This document shows positions 56,997-58,218 of a DNA stretch of 58,218 bases, piece after piece (the first letter of the stretch is position 1; each line of letters opens with the position of its first letter). The notes under the pieces were generated by a model. It saw only the letters and a list, made by a program, of their open reading frames with translations, was not told the origin of the DNA and ran no database searches. Origin of the DNA: Butyricicoccus pullicaecorum (GTDB lineage Bacteria > Bacillota > Clostridia > Oscillospirales > Butyricicoccaceae); assembly GCA_018365995.1 (NCBI GenBank), contig JAGZIY010000015.1:1-58218 (forward strand), read 5' to 3'. The position numbers and the translations under genes are program-made.

Positions 56997-57872
56997 ATGC
57001 TGGATTATAATTCAATTGCTGAACTGATTCAAACAGCAGAAAAAGAAAATATTACCATTTCCGAACTGGTTGTACGCGATCAGGCGGAGCAGACCGAAAC
57101 TCCCCGTGAAAAATTGATTGCACATATGCGTGACAACCTTCATGTTATGCAGAAGGCAGTTGCAGAGGGCACTGCACAAGATCTGAAATCTACCAGTGGG
57201 CTTACAGGCGGAGATGCCTATAAAATGCAGCAATACAGCACAACTGGTGGTTTATGCGGCTCTTTCTTTGGCAATGCACTAACACGTGCGCTTGCAGTAT
57301 CTGAGTACAATGCAGCAATGGGCAAAATTGTAGCTGCTCCAACTGCGGGTTCCTGTGGTATTCTGCCGGGCACGATCCTTTCTCTGCTGGAGGAGCGAGA
57401 ACTTCCAGAAGATATCGCAGTGATGGCACTGTTTACAGCAGGTGCATTTGGCATGGTAATTGCAACCAACGCCTCAATCGCAGGCGCACAAGGCGGCTGT
57501 CAGGCAGAATGTGGGAGTGCCTCTGCAATGGCAGCGGCGGCTTTAGTTGAAATGGCTGGTGGAACTCCTGAAATGTGTGGACACGCTTGTGCGATTGCAA
57601 TCAAAAACCAATTGGGTCTGGTATGCGACCCGATTGCTGGTCTTGTGGAGGTACCTTGCGTAAAGCGCAATGCGGGTGGTGTTGCCTGTGCATTTACAGC
57701 AGCAGAACTTGCTCTGGCAGGAATTAAAAGTGTGATTCCAGTCGATGAAGTGATTGATGCAATGCGTGAAGTCGGCGATGCTATGCCATGTGCGCTCAAG
57801 GAAACCGCTTTAGGTGGGCTTGCCGCCACGCCAACTGGCATACGCCTAAAGCATGAAATATTTGGCGAATAG
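56997..57872 (+). CDS. sdaAA: L-serine dehydratase, alpha subunit
   Basis: Catalytic, cluster-binding subunit. The 291 residues include SGLTGGDAYKMQQY, APTAGSCGILPGTI, GGCQAECGSASAMAAAALVE and GHACAIAIKNQLGLVCDPI, with VPCVKRNAGG; the conserved Cys are the [4Fe-4S] ligands. AAGGAGG lies before the ATG. It closes the SstT-like/sdaAB/sdaAA operon for serine uptake and catabolism, ended by the terminator at 57911-57943. Confidence 0.96.
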   Translation: MLDYNSIAELIQTAEKENITISELVVRDQAEQTETPREKLIAHMRDNLHVMQKAVAEGTAQDLKSTSGLTGGDAYKMQQYSTTGGLCGSFFGNALTRALAVSEYNAAMGKIVAAPTAGSCGILPGTILSLLEERELPEDIAVMALFTAGAFGMVIATNASIAGAQGGCQAECGSASAMAAAALVEMAGGTPEMCGHACAIAIKNQLGLVCDPIAGLVEVPCVKRNAGGVACAFTAAELALAGIKSVIPVDEVIDAMREVGDAMPCALKETALGGLAATPTGIRLKHEIFGE

Positions 57873-57910
57873 CAATCAACACACCCAAATATTGTTTGAA
57901 AAAGATAGAA

Positions 57911-57943
57911 AAAGCGGAAGAATCAATATTCTTCCGCTTTATT
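57911..57943 (+). terminator. Terminator of the serine operon
   Basis: AAAGCGGAAGAAT-caat-ATTCTTCCGCTTT followed by ATT; a 13-bp stem. Confidence 0.9.
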
Positions 57944-58019
57944 ACTAAGAACGCAGTAACTATGAAATCTCTAACCATTCTGCTTCAAATAGTTCAATCC
58001 TAAAATATTAAAATATAAA

Positions 58020-58054
58020 AAAGACAGGCAAGAATTATCATCTTGACTGTCTTT
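58020..58054 (-). terminator. Terminator of the tRNA operon
   Basis: AAGACAG...CTGTCTT stem with a T-rich run on the minus strand, after tRNA-Thr. Confidence 0.75.
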
Positions 58055-58058
58055 CATT

Positions 58059-58134
58059 TGGAGCTGTTGAACAGATTCGAACTGTCGACCTCTTCCTTAC
58101 CAAGGAAGTGCTCTGCCTACTGAGCTACAACAGC
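58059..58134 (-). tRNA. tRNA-Thr (anticodon GGT)
   Basis: On the minus strand the acceptor is GCTGTTG/CAACAGC, discriminator T, with an encoded CCA (58061-58059). The anticodon arm CTTCC-TTGGTAA-GGAAG gives GGT. The T-arm is ACAGTTCGAATCTGT. It lies downstream of a second tRNA in the same orientation. Confidence 0.95.
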
Positions 58135-58182
58135 ATATTGTCGCCAAAAATGGTTATTACTTTTGCTAAACTGAAAAGAAGT

Positions 58183-58218
58183 TGGCGACCCGGATGGGGC
58201 TCGAACCCACGACCTCTA
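58183..58218 (-). tRNA. Partial tRNA, probably Asp (cut by the window edge)
   Basis: The 3' part of a tRNA: on the minus strand GAGGTCGTGGGTTCGAGCCC leads to CCGGGTCG plus CCA. Discriminator G and T-arm sequence resemble tRNA-Asp of Firmicutes, but the anticodon lies outside the window, so identity is inferred. Confidence 0.65.

Overview
The window looks like a stretch of a strict or near-strict anaerobe of the class Clostridia. The evidence is a one-polypeptide pyruvate:ferredoxin oxidoreductase, a class III (anaerobic) ribonucleotide reductase, rubredoxin, an iron-sulfur serine dehydratase, clear AGGAGG-type ribosome binding sites and textbook TTGACA-17-TATAAT promoters. GC content is moderate. 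Gene content resembles gut Oscillospirales (Butyricicoccus/Agathobaculum-like), but that placement is inference from gene style only. There is no phage, transposase, CRISPR array or rRNA; most of the window is chromosomal housekeeping with a few accessory operons.

Layout. 1-5.1 kb: tRNA-Leu, a prephenate dehydrogenase/VanZ-like operon with repeated palindromic promoters, two small XRE regulators with operators, and a Na+/alanine-type symporter behind a glycine riboswitch. 5.2-17 kb: mixed housekeeping (DUF4230 protein, pyrC with a CDF cation transporter, D-Ala-D-Ala carboxypeptidase, acetyltransferase, zinc phospholipase C-like protein, radical SAM protein, ArAE-type membrane protein, kptA, a polysaccharide deacetylase, tcdA). 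17-28 kb: hemerythrin, a YD-repeat-like secreted protein, nifJ, comM, an M15 peptidase, a MATE exporter and rubredoxin. 28-31 kb: metY-cysK sulfur assimilation with a possible leader peptide.

31.3-40.1 kb is the most distinctive region. A minus-strand operon encodes an acyl-CoA dehydrogenase, two CaiB/BaiF CoA-transferases, a 2[4Fe-4S] ferredoxin, a thioesterase, a CaiT-like betaine/carnitine transporter and a solo GroEL paralogue. A divergent MarR regulator lies upstream, and both promoters carry related AGTCCG...GATGATT motifs. It looks like a carnitine/crotonobetaine/gamma-butyrobetaine-type trimethylammonium-acid CoA pathway. It lacks recognisable CaiC, CaiD or ETF genes, and one CoA-transferase has Glu where the catalytic Asp should be.

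40-58 kb: a NodB-fold protein whose metal ligands are all lost, two hypothetical proteins behind a tiny lipobox peptide, a glycolytic operon (pgk-tpiA-gpmI-eno), degV-trmL and ecsC. Next comes a ribonucleotide reductase operon in which the glycyl-radical domain is a separate 67-residue gene; its promoter carries NrdR-like boxes and a DnaA box. The window ends with a serine uptake and deamination operon (SstT-like symporter, sdaAB, sdaAA), tRNA-Thr and a partial tRNA, probably Asp.
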